Part shown: positions 26,420 to 37,258 of the stretch, in pieces
How positions within the stretch are numbered: position 1 is the stretch's first letter
Layout: each line of letters begins with the position of its first letter
Assembly: GCA_004296455.1 (NCBI GenBank)
Contig: AP018280.1
Location: 6,684,794-6,748,793 of the forward strand
DNA length: 64,000 bases
Direction: 5' to 3'
Origin: Calothrix sp. NIES-4101
Lineage (GTDB): Bacteria; Cyanobacteriota; Cyanobacteriia; Cyanobacteriales; Nostocaceae
Program-made: the position numbers and the translations under genes
Notes under the pieces: model-generated
The model's input: only the letters and a program-made list of their open reading frames with translations
What the model was told of the DNA's origin: nothing
Databases searched by the model: none

Positions 26420-26716
26420 TTACTGTGTCATTGTCGGAAAAATTCTACTGCTAATGGGAATACGTGGATTAGAATTGGTGACAGTTGTACTTTCTGGTGA
26501 AGCTTGACTTACTGTATCTGAAGACGATACTGACTTATCTTGGCTGAAGTTATTTTCACTTTCTGAACTCCCTGGTGATACAGCAGGTAGCTTTTCTAAA
26601 TTACTACTTTCACCATCACGAGACTGAGTAGCTGTTTGTGCATGACATGGGTGTAACACCATAGCGGAACTAGCTACTAGACTCAAAGCTAGCAGATGAT
26701 TTGTATATTTATACAT
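26420..26716 (-). CDS. Small secreted Ser-rich protein of unknown function
   Basis: 98 residues. A Sec signal peptide (HLLALSLVASSAMVLHPCHA, likely cleaved after CHA) precedes a low-complexity Ser/Thr/Glu/Asn-rich mature region with no fold I recognise. The start ATG is preceded by AGGAGTC (seen as GACTCCT on the plus strand at about 26720), a good ribosome-binding site, so it is likely a real gene. It may be a periplasmic or surface peptide. Confidence 0.65.
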   Translation of the reverse strand: MYKYTNHLLALSLVASSAMVLHPCHAQTATQSRDGESSNLEKLPAVSPGSSESENNFSQDKSVSSSDTVSQASPESTTVTNSNPRIPISSRIFPTMTQ

Positions 26717-27687
26717 TTGACTCCTATTAATGAATTGTTAAAAAATCAGAAAATTAAGTTCAAAAATTAGAGTTTTCAAAAACTGCAAAATCAAATTAAT
26801 AAAAAGTTACAGTCGCGCCGTTAATAATAACTAAAACTTCAATTTTCACAGTCTTTGTTGCAGCCGAACACGAGGTAATTTTGAGAAACCTACCAGAAAC
26901 AGTAGCGCAACTAAATTAAATATAGTTGGAGAAAGATTATTTATTGAAGCGGATATTTACTGAAATATGAATTTGCTCTGGAAAGATTAAAAAGTATTAA
27001 TTAGCTTTTTGTTCTAGTAAATATTGACCTAAATAGATAAAAATTTTATGAGATTAATTCAATTAATTGTAATATCTTGATAGTTATAGGGATTATTACA
27101 GTCATCACAGTCTTGGAAGGGCGAGATATTACTGCAATAATTCCCTGAATATTTACGCTACAGTTTTTTACTATATCTAACGTCTGTTATAAATAAATTA
27201 ACCTTGGTCACTAAAGATTGTCAATGCAAGTTTAAGATTGCAACGGAGAAAATAAACAGAGTCTTGCGCTTGTGAGAGCAAAAAAAGCGAAGATTTTGTT
27301 TAACTGCCCAGGATTATTACCATTTGCAGTATTAAGTAACAAAAATAAGCCCACAGGTATCCGAACACAAGCAGCAATTGAAAATTTGAATATTACGGAT
27401 AAAACATTACAAAGTAATGTATCTGCTTCCACAGTCGTTTTAGCTGCATTAGTTTCAAGAAAGAAGTAATTCAAAGATTACTATGGCAGGAGATTATGAA
27501 AGAATCTGTGATTTAGTAATAATGAGAGTTTTTACGATTAAAACAAACATCATACATCGACTGATAACAATTTGTCCTCAAAATTATCATTCCCATTGCC
27601 AAGTGTAACTGACTAACTGCGATCGCTCACAATTCACTTGCTTTAAAATAATAAAAAGCTTGAACAACAATAATTCAACAACGAGCA
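26717..27687. other. Long AT-rich spacer without a convincing gene
   Basis: About 970 bases between the small secreted protein and the J-domain gene. The only frame above 60 codons (27272-27469, GTG start) is Lys/Asn-rich, lacks a ribosome-binding site and resembles nothing known to me. No RNA gene, terminator or repeat was recognised. A strand-specific transcript map would show whether a non-coding RNA is present. Confidence 0.4.
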
Positions 27688-28230
27688 GTGAACCACGACG
27701 GGGAAATGCAACAACGCAGCAAACCGCAGGCAAAATCTAACTATTACACCATGCTGGGACTCCATCCCTCTGCATCTGTAATTGATATTCGCCGCGCTTA
27801 CCGCGAACTCAGCAAGCGCTATCACCCAGATACAACTGATTTACCTGGTACTGTTGCTACAGCCAAATTTCAACAAATAAACGAAGCTTATGCAACCCTA
27901 AGCAGCCCAGAAAAACGATTCAACTACGATCTCAAAATCGGTTATTCCCGTTTTGGTGTCATTCAAGCACCTCCCGATTTAAATCAACCCGTTTCCCATT
28001 CCGCTTACGACTGGACAAAATCAGCTTACATTGATGCTACAGACAGACCACTTTCTGGTGGTGAATTATTTGCCCTATTCATCATGGGTATAACCCTTTT
28101 GGGTTGTTTACTACTAGCGATCGCAGTTGGGATTGTACGTGGAGATACCGCCTTTCAACCTGTCTCCCAACTACTTACCGATCACCTCGCATCAATGTGC
28201 ACATTTATTTCCCAACTACGAGTCAGATAA
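27688..28230 (+). CDS. J-domain membrane protein (DnaJ-like)
   Basis: 180 residues from a GTG start. The J domain (about 17-85) begins NYYTMLGLHPSASVIDIRRAYRELSKRYHPD, with the HPD tripeptide needed to stimulate DnaK ATPase. A 60-residue linker leads to one C-terminal transmembrane helix (LFALFIMGITLLGCLLLAIAV). There is no Gly/Phe or zinc-finger region, so this is a type III J protein that probably recruits Hsp70 to a membrane. The DUF3143 gene follows 96 bases downstream on the same strand. Confidence 0.9.
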   Translation: MNHDGEMQQRSKPQAKSNYYTMLGLHPSASVIDIRRAYRELSKRYHPDTTDLPGTVATAKFQQINEAYATLSSPEKRFNYDLKIGYSRFGVIQAPPDLNQPVSHSAYDWTKSAYIDATDRPLSGGELFALFIMGITLLGCLLLAIAVGIVRGDTAFQPVSQLLTDHLASMCTFISQLRVR

Positions 28231-28326
28231 AGATAAGATTATTAACATAAATTATAAATAATTTACTTAGACCTCCGGTGATAGACCGAAAGGTATTCTT
28301 GTCGTTTCACTCCTCACCCGTAAACT

Positions 28327-28596
28327 ATGGCTATCTCTCCCGACACTCCCTTGTACAACCATTCCCTACCTCGAATCGAACAATGGTTACGCGAACAAGG
28401 TTGTCAGCAAGATGAACAAGAATTACACTGCTGGCGTTTACAAAAGACTGCCTGGAGCGCCGAACTATGGCTAGATACGGAACAAATAACAGTTCGCTAC
28501 ATCCAAGCAGGAGAAGACGGACAAGATATTATGCGTTCCTTTAAATATTCCCTCAGTCGCCAAGATATTGAAAAAGCAGTCTTTGCCGGCCCATAA
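28327..28596 (+). CDS. DUF3143 protein
   Basis: 89 residues, matching the cyanobacterial DUF3143 family in length and in the pattern TPLYNHSLPRIEQWLREQGC followed by WRLQKTAWSAELWLDTEQITVRY. Soluble, no signal peptide. Gene pairing with a J-domain protein is, as far as I recall, common in cyanobacteria and suggests a linked role, but none is known. Confidence 0.85.
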   Translation: MAISPDTPLYNHSLPRIEQWLREQGCQQDEQELHCWRLQKTAWSAELWLDTEQITVRYIQAGEDGQDIMRSFKYSLSRQDIEKAVFAGP

Positions 28597-28648
28597 ATTG
28601 GCGCTGGATGCTGAGAAACACACTCAGCACTCAGCCCTCAGCCCTCAA

Positions 28649-29398
28649 TTAAACTTTCCCAAACCTCCGCTCACGCTGCTGGTAGCTAGACAAAGCTTTA
28701 TGTAACTGATTGCGGTCAAAATCAGGCCAAAGTGTATCTGTAACGTATATTTCTGTATAGGCAATTTGCCAGAGAAGAAAGTTACTGATCCGCATTTCCC
28801 CACTGGTACGAATTAATAAATCTGGGTCATCAATACCAGCTGTATACAAATGCCGCTCAAATACTTCCTCATCAATTTCTGAAGGCTTCAGTAAACCAGC
28901 CTCAACTTGTTGCGCGATCGCCCGGCAAGCTGATAGTATTTCCTGTCTACCACCATAATTAGTGGCGATCGTAAACTTAATGCCGCGATTGTTTTGAGTT
29001 TCCTCCATCGCGTTTTGAATCTGCTCTTGCAACGCTGCTGGTAATGCCTGTAAATTTCCAGCGAACTTAACCCGAACATTTTCCTTCATCATTTCGCGTA
29101 ACTCTTGACGCAACACCACTTGAAATAAAGTCATCAAAAAATCAACTTCTTCAACTGGGCGCTTCCAATTTTCTGTAGAAAAAGCATAAGCCGTTAGTGC
29201 TTCAATACCCCAATCATTACATGTACGTAGGATTTCTTTCAGGGCATTCACACCTTGTTTGTGCCCCATAATCCGTGGTAACCCTCGATGCCTAGCCCAT
29301 CGACCATTCCCATCACAAATCACTGCAACATGTCTAGGTAATAATTCGCGTTTCAGGTCAGAAGGTAAAACTCGTAGTTCTGTTTGTTGTGCTGTCAT
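28649..29398 (-). CDS. uppS: Isoprenyl transferase (undecaprenyl diphosphate synthase type)
   Basis: 249 residues. Conserved cis-prenyltransferase motifs are present: [21 protein letters not shown] with the catalytic Asp, [11 protein letters not shown], and [20 protein letters not shown]. The enzyme condenses isopentenyl diphosphate onto farnesyl diphosphate to make the C55 lipid carrier for peptidoglycan and O-glycans. Its start overlaps the stop of cdaA by four bases (ATGA), so the two are translationally coupled in a lysA-cdaA-uppS order. Confidence 0.97.
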   Translation of the reverse strand: MTAQQTELRVLPSDLKRELLPRHVAVICDGNGRWARHRGLPRIMGHKQGVNALKEILRTCNDWGIEALTAYAFSTENWKRPVEEVDFLMTLFQVVLRQELREMMKENVRVKFAGNLQALPAALQEQIQNAMEETQNNRGIKFTIATNYGGRQEILSACRAIAQQVEAGLLKPSEIDEEVFERHLYTAGIDDPDLLIRTSGEMRISNFLLWQIAYTEIYVTDTLWPDFDRNQLHKALSSYQQRERRFGKV

Positions 29399-30315
29399 TT
29401 TTTATCCCGAGAAGCGGTCGATGGTAATCCGAGTAAACGTGAAACCATAAAGAGTGCCTTGCTACGGATTTGCCTTCCTAAACTGAGTAATCCGGGTGCA
29501 ACTGCTTCCCGGTCTACATTAGGAGAAAACTTGTCCTCAAGCAACTCTTTTAGTCTCCCAATTGTTAATGGTCTATTTAGGGTTCCCCGTTCTGCTAGAG
29601 AAATAGAACCTGTTTCTTCTGATACAACGACACAAATACAATTTTCGACTCGCTCAGTAATACCCATCGCCGCCCGGTGGCGTGTTCCCAACTGGCGCGA
29701 GGCTGTGCGTCCTGAAAGCGGTAGAATTATACCTGATGCGATAATCCGCGAGCCACGTACTAATGTAGCACCGTCGTGTAAAAGTGTCTTCGGCTGAAAA
29801 ATAGTTTGAATTAGTTCTTTAGAAACTTCAGCATTTAGTTTGACACCAGGTACAGAAAAATCCCGTTCGTCAATCGGACCCTTAGTTTCTATAATTAACA
29901 AAGCTCCAATCCGGTTTTTCGACAGTTCTTTGACTGCTTCCACTATTTCATCAATCGTGCTATCAGACTTAGGAACCGATAAACTCGAAGGCTGAAATAA
30001 TTCTCGGAACTCTCCACGTCCTAGCCGTTCTAAAAATCTGCGAAACTCAGATTGGAGTGCAACTGCCATCGCCACTGCACAACCAATTACCAATTTTTCT
30101 AATACAAAATTCAATAGTTCCAGCCTCCACTGATGCGAGAGTGCTGAAGCCAACATCAAAACAATAAAACCTCGCACCATCCACAGCGTCCGGCGCTCGT
30201 TAATTAGAACTAGCATCATATACGTTAGCGCCAGCACTAATACTATATCCAGTGTCTTCAGCAGCAAGGTGTGAGACCATTCCGGGGCTATCAGCTGCTT
30301 CAAAAAATCTTTCAT
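29395..30315 (-). CDS. cdaA: Diadenylate cyclase CdaA
   Basis: 306 residues from the chosen ATG ([13 protein letters not shown]). Three N-terminal transmembrane helices are followed by a DAC domain with the DGA motif in [11 protein letters not shown] and the RHR motif in [10 protein letters not shown]; both are needed to make c-di-AMP from two ATP. c-di-AMP controls potassium and osmotic balance and, in cyanobacteria, day-night metabolism. An earlier in-frame start (30387) would add 24 residues encoded by an intergenic ATGAC-type repeat and is rejected. It lies between lysA and uppS on the same strand. Confidence 0.95.
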   Translation of the reverse strand: MKDFLKQLIAPEWSHTLLLKTLDIVLVLALTYMMLVLINERRTLWMVRGFIVLMLASALSHQWRLELLNFVLEKLVIGCAVAMAVALQSEFRRFLERLGRGEFRELFQPSSLSVPKSDSTIDEIVEAVKELSKNRIGALLIIETKGPIDERDFSVPGVKLNAEVSKELIQTIFQPKTLLHDGATLVRGSRIIASGIILPLSGRTASRQLGTRHRAAMGITERVENCICVVVSEETGSISLAERGTLNRPLTIGRLKELLEDKFSPNVDREAVAPGLLSLGRQIRSKALFMVSRLLGLPSTASRDKK

Positions 30316-30432
30316 GACACCTGGAACGAAATATTCTGCTGCCAATACATTTGAGTCATTTGTCATGTGCCGTTTATCCTTTGTCATTAGCCATCCGTTT
30401 TTTGCAAATGACCAATGACTAAGAACAAAGGA

Positions 30433-31830
30433 CTAAGTTTTCAGTTTTTCGGGTAAACAATCTTGTCGAAGTAAATCCTCATATGTTTCGCGTCGCAAAA
30501 TGGTGTTTGCTTCGCCATCAGCAACTAAGACCGCAGCCGGACGAGGCACACGATTATAGTTTGATGCCATACTGTAATTGTACGCACCTGTTGCCATGAC
30601 TACTAGGATATCTCCAGACTGAGTTTTTGGCAGTTGGGCATTCTTAATTACAATATCCCCTGACTCGCAGTGTTTTCCGGCAACTGTCACAGTTTCAGTA
30701 CAAGGTGCTGACATTTTGTTGGCAATTACTGCCCGGTAAATCGATTGGTAAGTAATTGGACGGGGATTATCTGACATACCTCCGTCAACTGCAATATAAT
30801 TACGAATATCGGGGATTTCTTTAGATGAGCCTACTGTATAAGCAGTAACACAGGATGTTGCGACTAAAGAGCGTCCCGGCTCTGATAATAATTTCGGTAG
30901 AGGTACATTTGCTTCTGCACAAGCATTTTGAATCACTTCGCAAATTGGTTTTACCCACTCTTCGATACTTGGGGGGTCATCTGATTCTATATACTTTATT
31001 CCTAGACCACCACCAACATTTAATTCAGTAATATTTAATCCGTAAGTTGAGGCTTTAGTCAACCACTGCACCATTACTGCTGCTAAATCCCGATGGGGTT
31101 GACGTTCAAAAATTTGCGAACCAATATGGGCATGAACCCCCACACAATTAAGAGAACTTTGTTTGCTGACGAATGTAAATACTTCGTCGAGTTGGTTAGG
31201 GTCAAATCCAAACTTACTGTCAAGGTGTCCAGTACGAATATATTCATGGGTGTGACATTCAATACCTGGAGTCAGACGTAACAGAATACGGACGGGTTGC
31301 GAAGGAGAAGCAATGTCCACCAGAGTTTCCAGTTCGTACCAGTTATCAACAACAATGTTCACCTGTGAGGCAATTGCTAGAGCTAGTTCTTCCCGTGATT
31401 TATTATTACCGTGGAAATATATTTTACTGGGGCTAACTCCCGCCGCTAAAGCAGTATGAAGTTCGCCTCCAGATACGACATCAATCCCTAATCCTTCTTG
31501 GTGAGCGATCGCGCAAACTGCTAAACAACTCCATGCTTTGGAAGCATACAGGACTTGCGATTCCCCTTGGTAATAACGTTTAAAACTATCACGATATTGA
31601 CGACAGGCAGCACGCAATGTTGTCTCATCCACTATATATAAGGGTGAACCGAATTGCTGTACTAGTTCCTGAACATCACAGCCACCTATTTCTAAATGAT
31701 CTTTGCTGTTGATACTGGCTGTTAGCGGTAGCAACTCCTGATTTGGAGAAGTTTCAATCTGATTGTTTTGAATCTGAGGTAAATATTTACTGCCTGAATC
31801 TTGAACCCCAGCCGGATGAGTCGATACCAT
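30433..31830 (-). CDS. lysA: Diaminopimelate decarboxylase
   Basis: 465 residues. A fold-type III PLP decarboxylase: the PLP lysine lies in LYASKAWSC, the glycine-rich phosphate-binding loop in NVGGGLGIKY, the conserved SEPGRSLVA follows, and the active-site Cys is in CESGD. It makes L-lysine from meso-diaminopimelate. A 50-residue N-terminal extension before the conserved GSPLYIVDE region appears, from memory, to be usual in cyanobacterial versions. First gene of the lysA-cdaA-uppS block and divergent from rimI. Confidence 0.96.
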   Translation of the reverse strand: MVSTHPAGVQDSGSKYLPQIQNNQIETSPNQELLPLTASINSKDHLEIGGCDVQELVQQFGSPLYIVDETTLRAACRQYRDSFKRYYQGESQVLYASKAWSCLAVCAIAHQEGLGIDVVSGGELHTALAAGVSPSKIYFHGNNKSREELALAIASQVNIVVDNWYELETLVDIASPSQPVRILLRLTPGIECHTHEYIRTGHLDSKFGFDPNQLDEVFTFVSKQSSLNCVGVHAHIGSQIFERQPHRDLAAVMVQWLTKASTYGLNITELNVGGGLGIKYIESDDPPSIEEWVKPICEVIQNACAEANVPLPKLLSEPGRSLVATSCVTAYTVGSSKEIPDIRNYIAVDGGMSDNPRPITYQSIYRAVIANKMSAPCTETVTVAGKHCESGDIVIKNAQLPKTQSGDILVVMATGAYNYSMASNYNRVPRPAAVLVADGEANTILRRETYEDLLRQDCLPEKLKT

Positions 31831-32043
31831 AACTGTGAGAGTTGTCCTTGATTGTAATTAAAATTTGGGTATTGTGATACCCTGCGGATAGACACCCAGT
31901 CGCTTCTGCAAGTTGCCGCGATCGCGTCTAAAACTTGAACATGGGCAATTTAATTGGTAATACTTAATGGGTAAGTAATAGGTATTTAGTAAATCGGGAG
32001 GGTGAGCAAGAATCAATTGCTTTATCCAATGCCCAATTAACTA

Positions 32044-32685
32044 ATGTCCAACGCCCAATGCTCATTACCCATTTTAAATAAGCAAATACTCCCATCCCCA
32101 GTTTACAGAGGGAATGCACCATTACCAACAAGCGTGAACACACTCAATTTAACACTTCAGTCATTGACACAGAAGCACCTCAGTGCTTTAGTCGAACTCG
32201 ACCAAGCTTGTTTTGGTGGTCTGTGGACAATCGATGCATACCAACGAGAAATAGACAGCCCTAATAGTACTTTACTTGGTCTCATTTCCCCCCTCTCCCA
32301 TATTGGTCTGTTGGCAATGGGTTGTTTTTGGTCAATCTTAGAGGAGGCACATATTACGATTTTGGCTGTTCATCCCCAATATCAACGTCAAGGTCTGGGA
32401 CAAGCTTTACTATTTTCTCTACTGAAGACGGCTCACGAATGTGGGTTGGAGCGAGCTACCCTAGAAGTGAGAGCTTCTAATTTGGGTGCTACTACTTTAT
32501 ATCAGAAATTTGGCTTCAAGACAGCTGGACGCAGGCGCGGCTACTACAAAGATAACGGCGAAGATGCCCTCATCCTTTGGCTGGGCGATATCCAAGAACC
32601 CCAATTCTCCCAAACTCTGGAGACTTGGCAGCAAATTACTGACGAACGTCTAAAATTATCTGGTTGGCTGTTTACTTGTTCTTAA
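32044..32685 (+). CDS. rimI: Ribosomal-protein-alanine N-acetyltransferase (RimI-type GNAT)
   Basis: 213 residues as drawn. The GNAT domain contains the acetyl-CoA loop VHPQYQRQGLGQALL and ASNLGATTLYQKFGFKTAGRRRGYY, typical of RimI. RimI acetylates the N-terminal alanine of ribosomal protein S18. The first 30 codons come from an intergenic repeat (GCCCAATGCTCATTACCC-like), so translation may really start at the GTG at 32134 (VNTLNLTLQSL). Divergent from lysA, with a shared 213-base promoter region. Confidence 0.88.
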   Translation: MSNAQCSLPILNKQILPSPVYRGNAPLPTSVNTLNLTLQSLTQKHLSALVELDQACFGGLWTIDAYQREIDSPNSTLLGLISPLSHIGLLAMGCFWSILEEAHITILAVHPQYQRQGLGQALLFSLLKTAHECGLERATLEVRASNLGATTLYQKFGFKTAGRRRGYYKDNGEDALILWLGDIQEPQFSQTLETWQQITDERLKLSGWLFTCS

Positions 32686-33122
32686 CTTCTATGATTTAAA
32701 TTATTGAAATTATTATCTGTTGCCTTCTTTGTACCTTTTTCTTTAATCCTTAACAAATCTTTATTATTTGCTGAGAAATATTAATTTTTGAATTTTGTAC
32801 CCGCGATCGCACCAAAAATAGCGCATAAAGTTCAAATTCAACTTGACAGACAATGGTAAATGTGATAAAAATTTTCATTTAGGGGCTGTTTTAGCAAACA
32901 CTCAACAAAAGTTAGAAACTCCCGAAAAATCAGTGTTTAGAAGGCTCTTGACGTTTATCACCTCAGTACAGTAGTTAAGCCCAAGCAATAAAAAATTCAG
33001 GGTAAGTTCCGTAACCTGATATCTTCGTGGCAAATGCCTGTATCTTTATACAGACATCTGTTTGATTTTGCTGTGCTAAAATCAGCGTACCGGCACGACG
33101 CAGGTGATGGGAAAACTGCCAT
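32686..33122. other. Spacer and promoter region upstream of clpC
   Basis: About 440 bases, AT-rich at first, with a HIP1 octamer near 32804. No gene or RNA was recognised. It must contain the clpC promoter; a long 5' leader is possible. Confidence 0.4.
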
Positions 33123-35600
33123 ATGTTTGAACGCTTCACAGAAAAAGCCATTAAGGTAATCATGCTCGCCCAAGAGGAAGCTCGAAGGCTAGGGCATAAT
33201 TTTGTTGGTACCGAACAAATCCTCCTGGGTTTGATTGGTGAAGGTACCGGAGTAGCAGCAAAAGTACTGAAATCGATGGGTGTCAATCTCAAAGATGCCC
33301 GGATTGAAGTAGAGAAAATTATAGGTCGAGGTTCGGGCTTTGTAGCTGTGGAAATTCCGTTTACGCCACGGGCAAAGCGGGTTCTGGAACTATCTTTGGA
33401 AGAAGCGCGACAGTTGGGGCACAACTATATTGGCACCGAACATCTGTTGTTGGGCTTAATCCGAGAAGGGGAAGGAGTAGCAGCCAGAGTTTTAGAGAAT
33501 CTTGGGGTTGACTTATCGAAAGTCAGAACCCAAGTAATTCGCATGTTGGGTGAAACTGCTGAGGTAACTCAGGGTGGTCCATCTAACCGGACGAAGACCC
33601 CAACGCTGGATGAATTTGGCTCAAACTTGACCCAAATGGCAGCCGACGGAAAGCTCGACCCAGTTGTGGGACGCGCCAAAGAAATTGAGCGCGTAATTCA
33701 AATTCTTGGTCGTCGGACTAAGAATAACCCAGTATTAATTGGTGAACCAGGGGTTGGTAAAACTGCTATTGCAGAAGGTTTAGCAACACGGATTTCAACT
33801 AAAGATGTCCCCGATATCCTCGAAGATAAGCGTGTTGTCACCTTGGATATAGGTTTGCTGGTAGCAGGAACCAAATATCGAGGTGAGTTTGAAGAACGCC
33901 TGAAGAAAATCATGGATGAGATTCGTCAGGCAGGAAATGTAATTTTAGTAATTGACGAGGTTCACACCTTAATTGGTGCGGGTGCGGCGGAAGGCGCAAT
34001 CGATGCAGCAAACATCCTCAAGCCAGCATTGGCGCGGGGTGAATTGCAATGTATTGGTGCGACAACCCTAGATGAGTATCGCAAGCACATTGAACGCGAT
34101 GCAGCATTGGAGCGTCGTTTCCAACCAGTCATGGTAGGAGAACCTTCAGTAGATGAAACCATAGAAATCTTGTACGGTTTACGCGATCGCTACGAGCAAC
34201 ACCACAAGCTGAAGATTTCCGATGAAGCTTTGTTGGCTGCGGCGAAGTTATCCGACCGTTATATATCAGACCGTTACCTCCCCGATAAAGCTATCGACCT
34301 CATCGATGAAGCTGGTTCGCGGGTACGTTTAATTAACTCCCAATTACCCCCAGCAGCTAAAGAGCTAGATAAAGAACTGCGTCAAATTCTCAAAGAAAAA
34401 GACGATGCAGTCCGCTCCCAAGACTTTGACCGCGCTGGAGAATTGCGCGATCGCGAAATGGAAATTAAAGCCGAAATTCGCGCGATCGCCCAAAACAAAG
34501 CAACTGGAAGCAAGAGCGAAGGTGGCGATGAACCTGTGGTGACAGAGGAAGACATCGCTCACATTGTTGCCTCTTGGACAGGTGTACCAGTGAATAAGCT
34601 GACGGAATCAGAATCCGAGAAGCTTTTACACATGGAAGATACCTTGCACCAGCGCCTAATTGGTCAAGAAGATGCAGTCAAAGCTGTGTCGCGAGCAATT
34701 CGTCGCGCCCGTGTCGGCTTGAAGAACCCCAACCGACCTATTGCTAGCTTTGTTTTCTCTGGCCCTACCGGGGTTGGTAAAACTGAATTAGCAAAATCCT
34801 TGGCTTCTTACTTCTTTGGTTCTGAAGAAGCAATGATTCGCCTGGATATGTCCGAGTACATGGAACGCCATACCGTCAGTAAATTGATTGGTTCGCCTCC
34901 AGGTTATGTAGGATACAACGAAGGTGGTCAGTTAACTGAAGCAGTACGGCGCAGACCTTACACGGTAGTGCTTTTCGATGAAATTGAGAAAGCACACCCC
35001 GATGTATTCAATATGCTACTGCAAATCCTTGAAGACGGTAGATTGACTGATGCAAAAGGTCGAACTGTAGACTTCAAGAACACCTTATTAATTTTGACCT
35101 CGAACATTGGTTCTAAGGTAATTGAGAAAGGTGGCGGTGGTATTGGTTTCGAGTTTGCCGAAGATGCCAGCGAATCCCAATACAACCGGATTAAATTCTT
35201 GGTTAACGAAGAACTCAAAAACTACTTCCGTCCAGAGTTCCTCAACCGTCTTGACGAAATCATCGTCTTCCGTCAACTCAACAAAGCCGAAGTTACGGAA
35301 ATTGCCGATATTATGCTCAAGGAAGTATTCGGTCGCTTGGGCGAAAAAGGCATCACAATGGAAGTTACTGACCGCTTCAAGGATAGACTTATCCAAGAAG
35401 GTTATAACCCCAGCTACGGTGCTAGACCATTACGTCGGGCGATTATGCGCTTGTTAGAGGATAGTCTCGCCGAAGAGATTCTCTCTGGACGCATTAAAGA
35501 CGGTGATATTGCCGTAGTTGATGTAGATGAAAGCAACAATGTTGTTGTCCGTCCCGGCGAACGTCCTGAACCACCAGTCTTAACCCCAGTTGGGGAATAG
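33123..35600 (+). CDS. clpC: ATP-dependent Clp protease ATP-binding subunit ClpC
   Basis: 825 residues. Order: two Clp_N repeats (1-145), AAA+ domain 1 with Walker A GEPGVGKT, a middle region with UVR-like coiled coil ([21 protein letters not shown]), AAA+ domain 2 with GPTGVGKTE and [11 protein letters not shown], and a C-terminal D2-small domain ([20 protein letters not shown]). ClpC unfolds substrates and feeds them to ClpP; it is essential in cyanobacteria and close to the chloroplast stromal chaperone. Length and sequence are typical. A strong terminator follows. Confidence 0.98.
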   Translation: MFERFTEKAIKVIMLAQEEARRLGHNFVGTEQILLGLIGEGTGVAAKVLKSMGVNLKDARIEVEKIIGRGSGFVAVEIPFTPRAKRVLELSLEEARQLGHNYIGTEHLLLGLIREGEGVAARVLENLGVDLSKVRTQVIRMLGETAEVTQGGPSNRTKTPTLDEFGSNLTQMAADGKLDPVVGRAKEIERVIQILGRRTKNNPVLIGEPGVGKTAIAEGLATRISTKDVPDILEDKRVVTLDIGLLVAGTKYRGEFEERLKKIMDEIRQAGNVILVIDEVHTLIGAGAAEGAIDAANILKPALARGELQCIGATTLDEYRKHIERDAALERRFQPVMVGEPSVDETIEILYGLRDRYEQHHKLKISDEALLAAAKLSDRYISDRYLPDKAIDLIDEAGSRVRLINSQLPPAAKELDKELRQILKEKDDAVRSQDFDRAGELRDREMEIKAEIRAIAQNKATGSKSEGGDEPVVTEEDIAHIVASWTGVPVNKLTESESEKLLHMEDTLHQRLIGQEDAVKAVSRAIRRARVGLKNPNRPIASFVFSGPTGVGKTELAKSLASYFFGSEEAMIRLDMSEYMERHTVSKLIGSPPGYVGYNEGGQLTEAVRRRPYTVVLFDEIEKAHPDVFNMLLQILEDGRLTDAKGRTVDFKNTLLILTSNIGSKVIEKGGGGIGFEFAEDASESQYNRIKFLVNEELKNYFRPEFLNRLDEIIVFRQLNKAEVTEIADIMLKEVFGRLGEKGITMEVTDRFKDRLIQEGYNPSYGARPLRRAIMRLLEDSLAEEILSGRIKDGDIAVVDVDESNNVVVRPGERPEPPVLTPVGE

Positions 35601-35654
35601 ATAAGTTAGTTTTGGATTTTAGATTCAAGCTAGAATCCAGAATTGAGAATTAGG

Positions 35655-35689
35655 AAGCGGTAGAGGATAAAAAATCTCTACCGCTTTTT
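35655..35689 (+). terminator. Rho-independent terminator after clpC
   Basis: AAGCGGTAGAG and CTCTACCGCTT form a perfect 11-bp stem with a 10-base loop, and the stem runs into a five-T tract. It lies 55 bases after the clpC stop. Confidence 0.92.
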
Positions 35690-35826
35690 ACTGGTTATAG
35701 ACTAGCTGCTGCGACAATCTCCGTACCTGGACGCTCTACTAACGGATGTATTTTGCTAAACTGCGATGGTGGCGCGAGTCTCACACATCCGGCATTGTTT
35801 GAGTTGATTATTTGGTTAGAAATGAT

Positions 35827-36402
35827 ATGGCTTCCCAGGAAAATAATGCAAAAACAAATTCAACAACCTCACAGCTATGGAAGAATATTCGTGAGAATGT
35901 CACATTAGTTGCGATCGCACTTTTTCTCGCTTTTCTGATCCGCACCTTCATTGCTGAACCCCGCTACATTCCTTCACCTTCGATGGTGCCAACATTATAT
36001 GAAGGCGATAGGCTAGTAGTAGAGAAGGTATCTTATCACTTTAACCAGCCACATGTTGGCGACATCGTGGTATTTACCCCTCCATTAGAATTACAACGCC
36101 AAAGAAAAATAGACAAAGATCAAGCCTTCATCAAACGCATCATTGGGACACCAGGGGAGACAATCAGTATTCAAGAGGGCAAAGTTTATCGGAATGGACA
36201 AGCCATCCAAGAAAACTATATTGCTGAACCCCCAAATCAAGCATTTCCAGAAATTAAAGTCCCCCCCAATGAATTTTTTGTCATGGGGGACAACCGCAAC
36301 AATAGTTACGATTCACGTTACTGGGGATTTGTACCTAGTGAAAATATTATTGGTAGAGCGGTATTTCGGTTTTATCCTCTGAATAAAATTGGTGTGATTT
36401 AA
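35827..36402 (+). CDS. lepB: Signal peptidase I
   Basis: 191 residues from the ATG. One N-terminal transmembrane helix (VTLVAIALFLAFLIRTFIA) precedes the catalytic Ser box (YIPSPSMVPTLYEGDRLVV), the Lys box (FIKRIIGTPGET) and box E (VMGDNRNNSYDSRYWG). It cleaves Sec signal peptides on the outer face of the plasma or thylakoid membrane. A TTG five codons earlier is open but less likely. It stands alone after the clpC terminator. Confidence 0.95.
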   Translation: MASQENNAKTNSTTSQLWKNIRENVTLVAIALFLAFLIRTFIAEPRYIPSPSMVPTLYEGDRLVVEKVSYHFNQPHVGDIVVFTPPLELQRQRKIDKDQAFIKRIIGTPGETISIQEGKVYRNGQAIQENYIAEPPNQAFPEIKVPPNEFFVMGDNRNNSYDSRYWGFVPSENIIGRAVFRFYPLNKIGVI

Positions 36403-36583
36403 TTTACAGCTATTTTGAGGCAAATGAACCACACTTTTTTGCTCACACAGAGGTGCAAAGAAGAATGTATAAATGGGGTCTAAATAGTTGAATACTTCTG
36501 TAAATTTAACTATTAGCAGCAGTCAGAATTTCCTTTTGAGATTCTGGCTCCTAGCTTATGAATTCTAATTCAGTAGAAAACGA

Positions 36584-37114
36584 TCAAAATTTCAAATAAT
36601 ACATCAACTGCGCTAACACATCTCCAGGTAAATTTAAGCGCCTTTGAAAATCAACTATATCTCTGTACAATCCATTCTCGACACGATTTTTGACCACAGC
36701 TTCAGCTAACAACAAATCCATAAAGGGAGTGTTTGCCAGCACTTCTACACTTGCAGTATTAATCTGAATAAATTTTGTCGCAATCTCGATCGCCTCATCG
36801 TCATAATAATCAAAAGTCAGTATCGCTTGAAAATACTCAAATCTCGCCGGAGATAGGCTCAAAGCCGCAGCAATATCCTCAACACAGTAAAATTTAACAC
36901 CTGCTTTTGATAGTTCTACTAGTGTTTTTGCCTGATGTATTGATAATCCTGGTAAACGTAACCAGTCGTCAACAATCGCATTATTTGCATCAATACGGAT
37001 ACCCAACTGAGATGCGATCGCAATTTCTTCCGCCGATTGGAAGCGGTAGTAGGGATTACCCAGTATTTGATTTCGGAGCTTTTGTAATCTCAGATTAAAT
37101 CGAAAAGAATTCAT
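36584..37114 (-). CDS. ComEA-like helix-hairpin-helix protein
   Basis: 176 residues with two or more HhH units: VDDWLRLPGLSIHQAKTLVEL near the middle and IQINTASVEVLANTPFMDLLLAEAVVKNR near the C-terminus, the latter resembling the ComEA INxAs-EL-LxxLPGIG pattern. There is no signal peptide or membrane anchor, so it differs from the membrane-bound DNA receptor ComEA of competent bacteria. It probably binds DNA or protein in the cytosol; the role is unknown. Confidence 0.8.
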   Translation of the reverse strand: MNSFRFNLRLQKLRNQILGNPYYRFQSAEEIAIASQLGIRIDANNAIVDDWLRLPGLSIHQAKTLVELSKAGVKFYCVEDIAAALSLSPARFEYFQAILTFDYYDDEAIEIATKFIQINTASVEVLANTPFMDLLLAEAVVKNRVENGLYRDIVDFQRRLNLPGDVLAQLMYYLKF

Positions 37115-37258
37115 AGCATTAGGAAGTTAGGCGCTAGTCTTATCTTGGCGGATTCTCAACAAGACCTCAAAAACTGAATTTATCAACGACAAAATCGGGG
37201 TTTTATAATTAATATTTCTCAATAAACCCTGTTTTTCCAGTTAACGATGCCTAAATAA

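Noticed and set aside
27272-27469. 65-codon frame in the 970-base spacer
   Set aside because: GTG start without Shine-Dalgarno, Lys/Asn-rich, no homology that I recognise.
28261-28326. Possible structured RNA (ACCTCCGGTGATAGACCGAAAGGT) with a Yfr1-like ACTCCTCAC word before DUF3143
   Set aside because: The core differs from Yfr1 (ACTCCTCACAC) and no proper two-stem layout was found; likely the leader of the DUF3143 gene.
30340-30432. ATGACAAATGAC/GTCATTAG repeats between lysA and cdaA, possibly extending the CdaA N-terminus
   Set aside because: These are common intergenic repeat words; the CdaA membrane domain starts cleanly at MKDFLKQ, so the extension is not coding.
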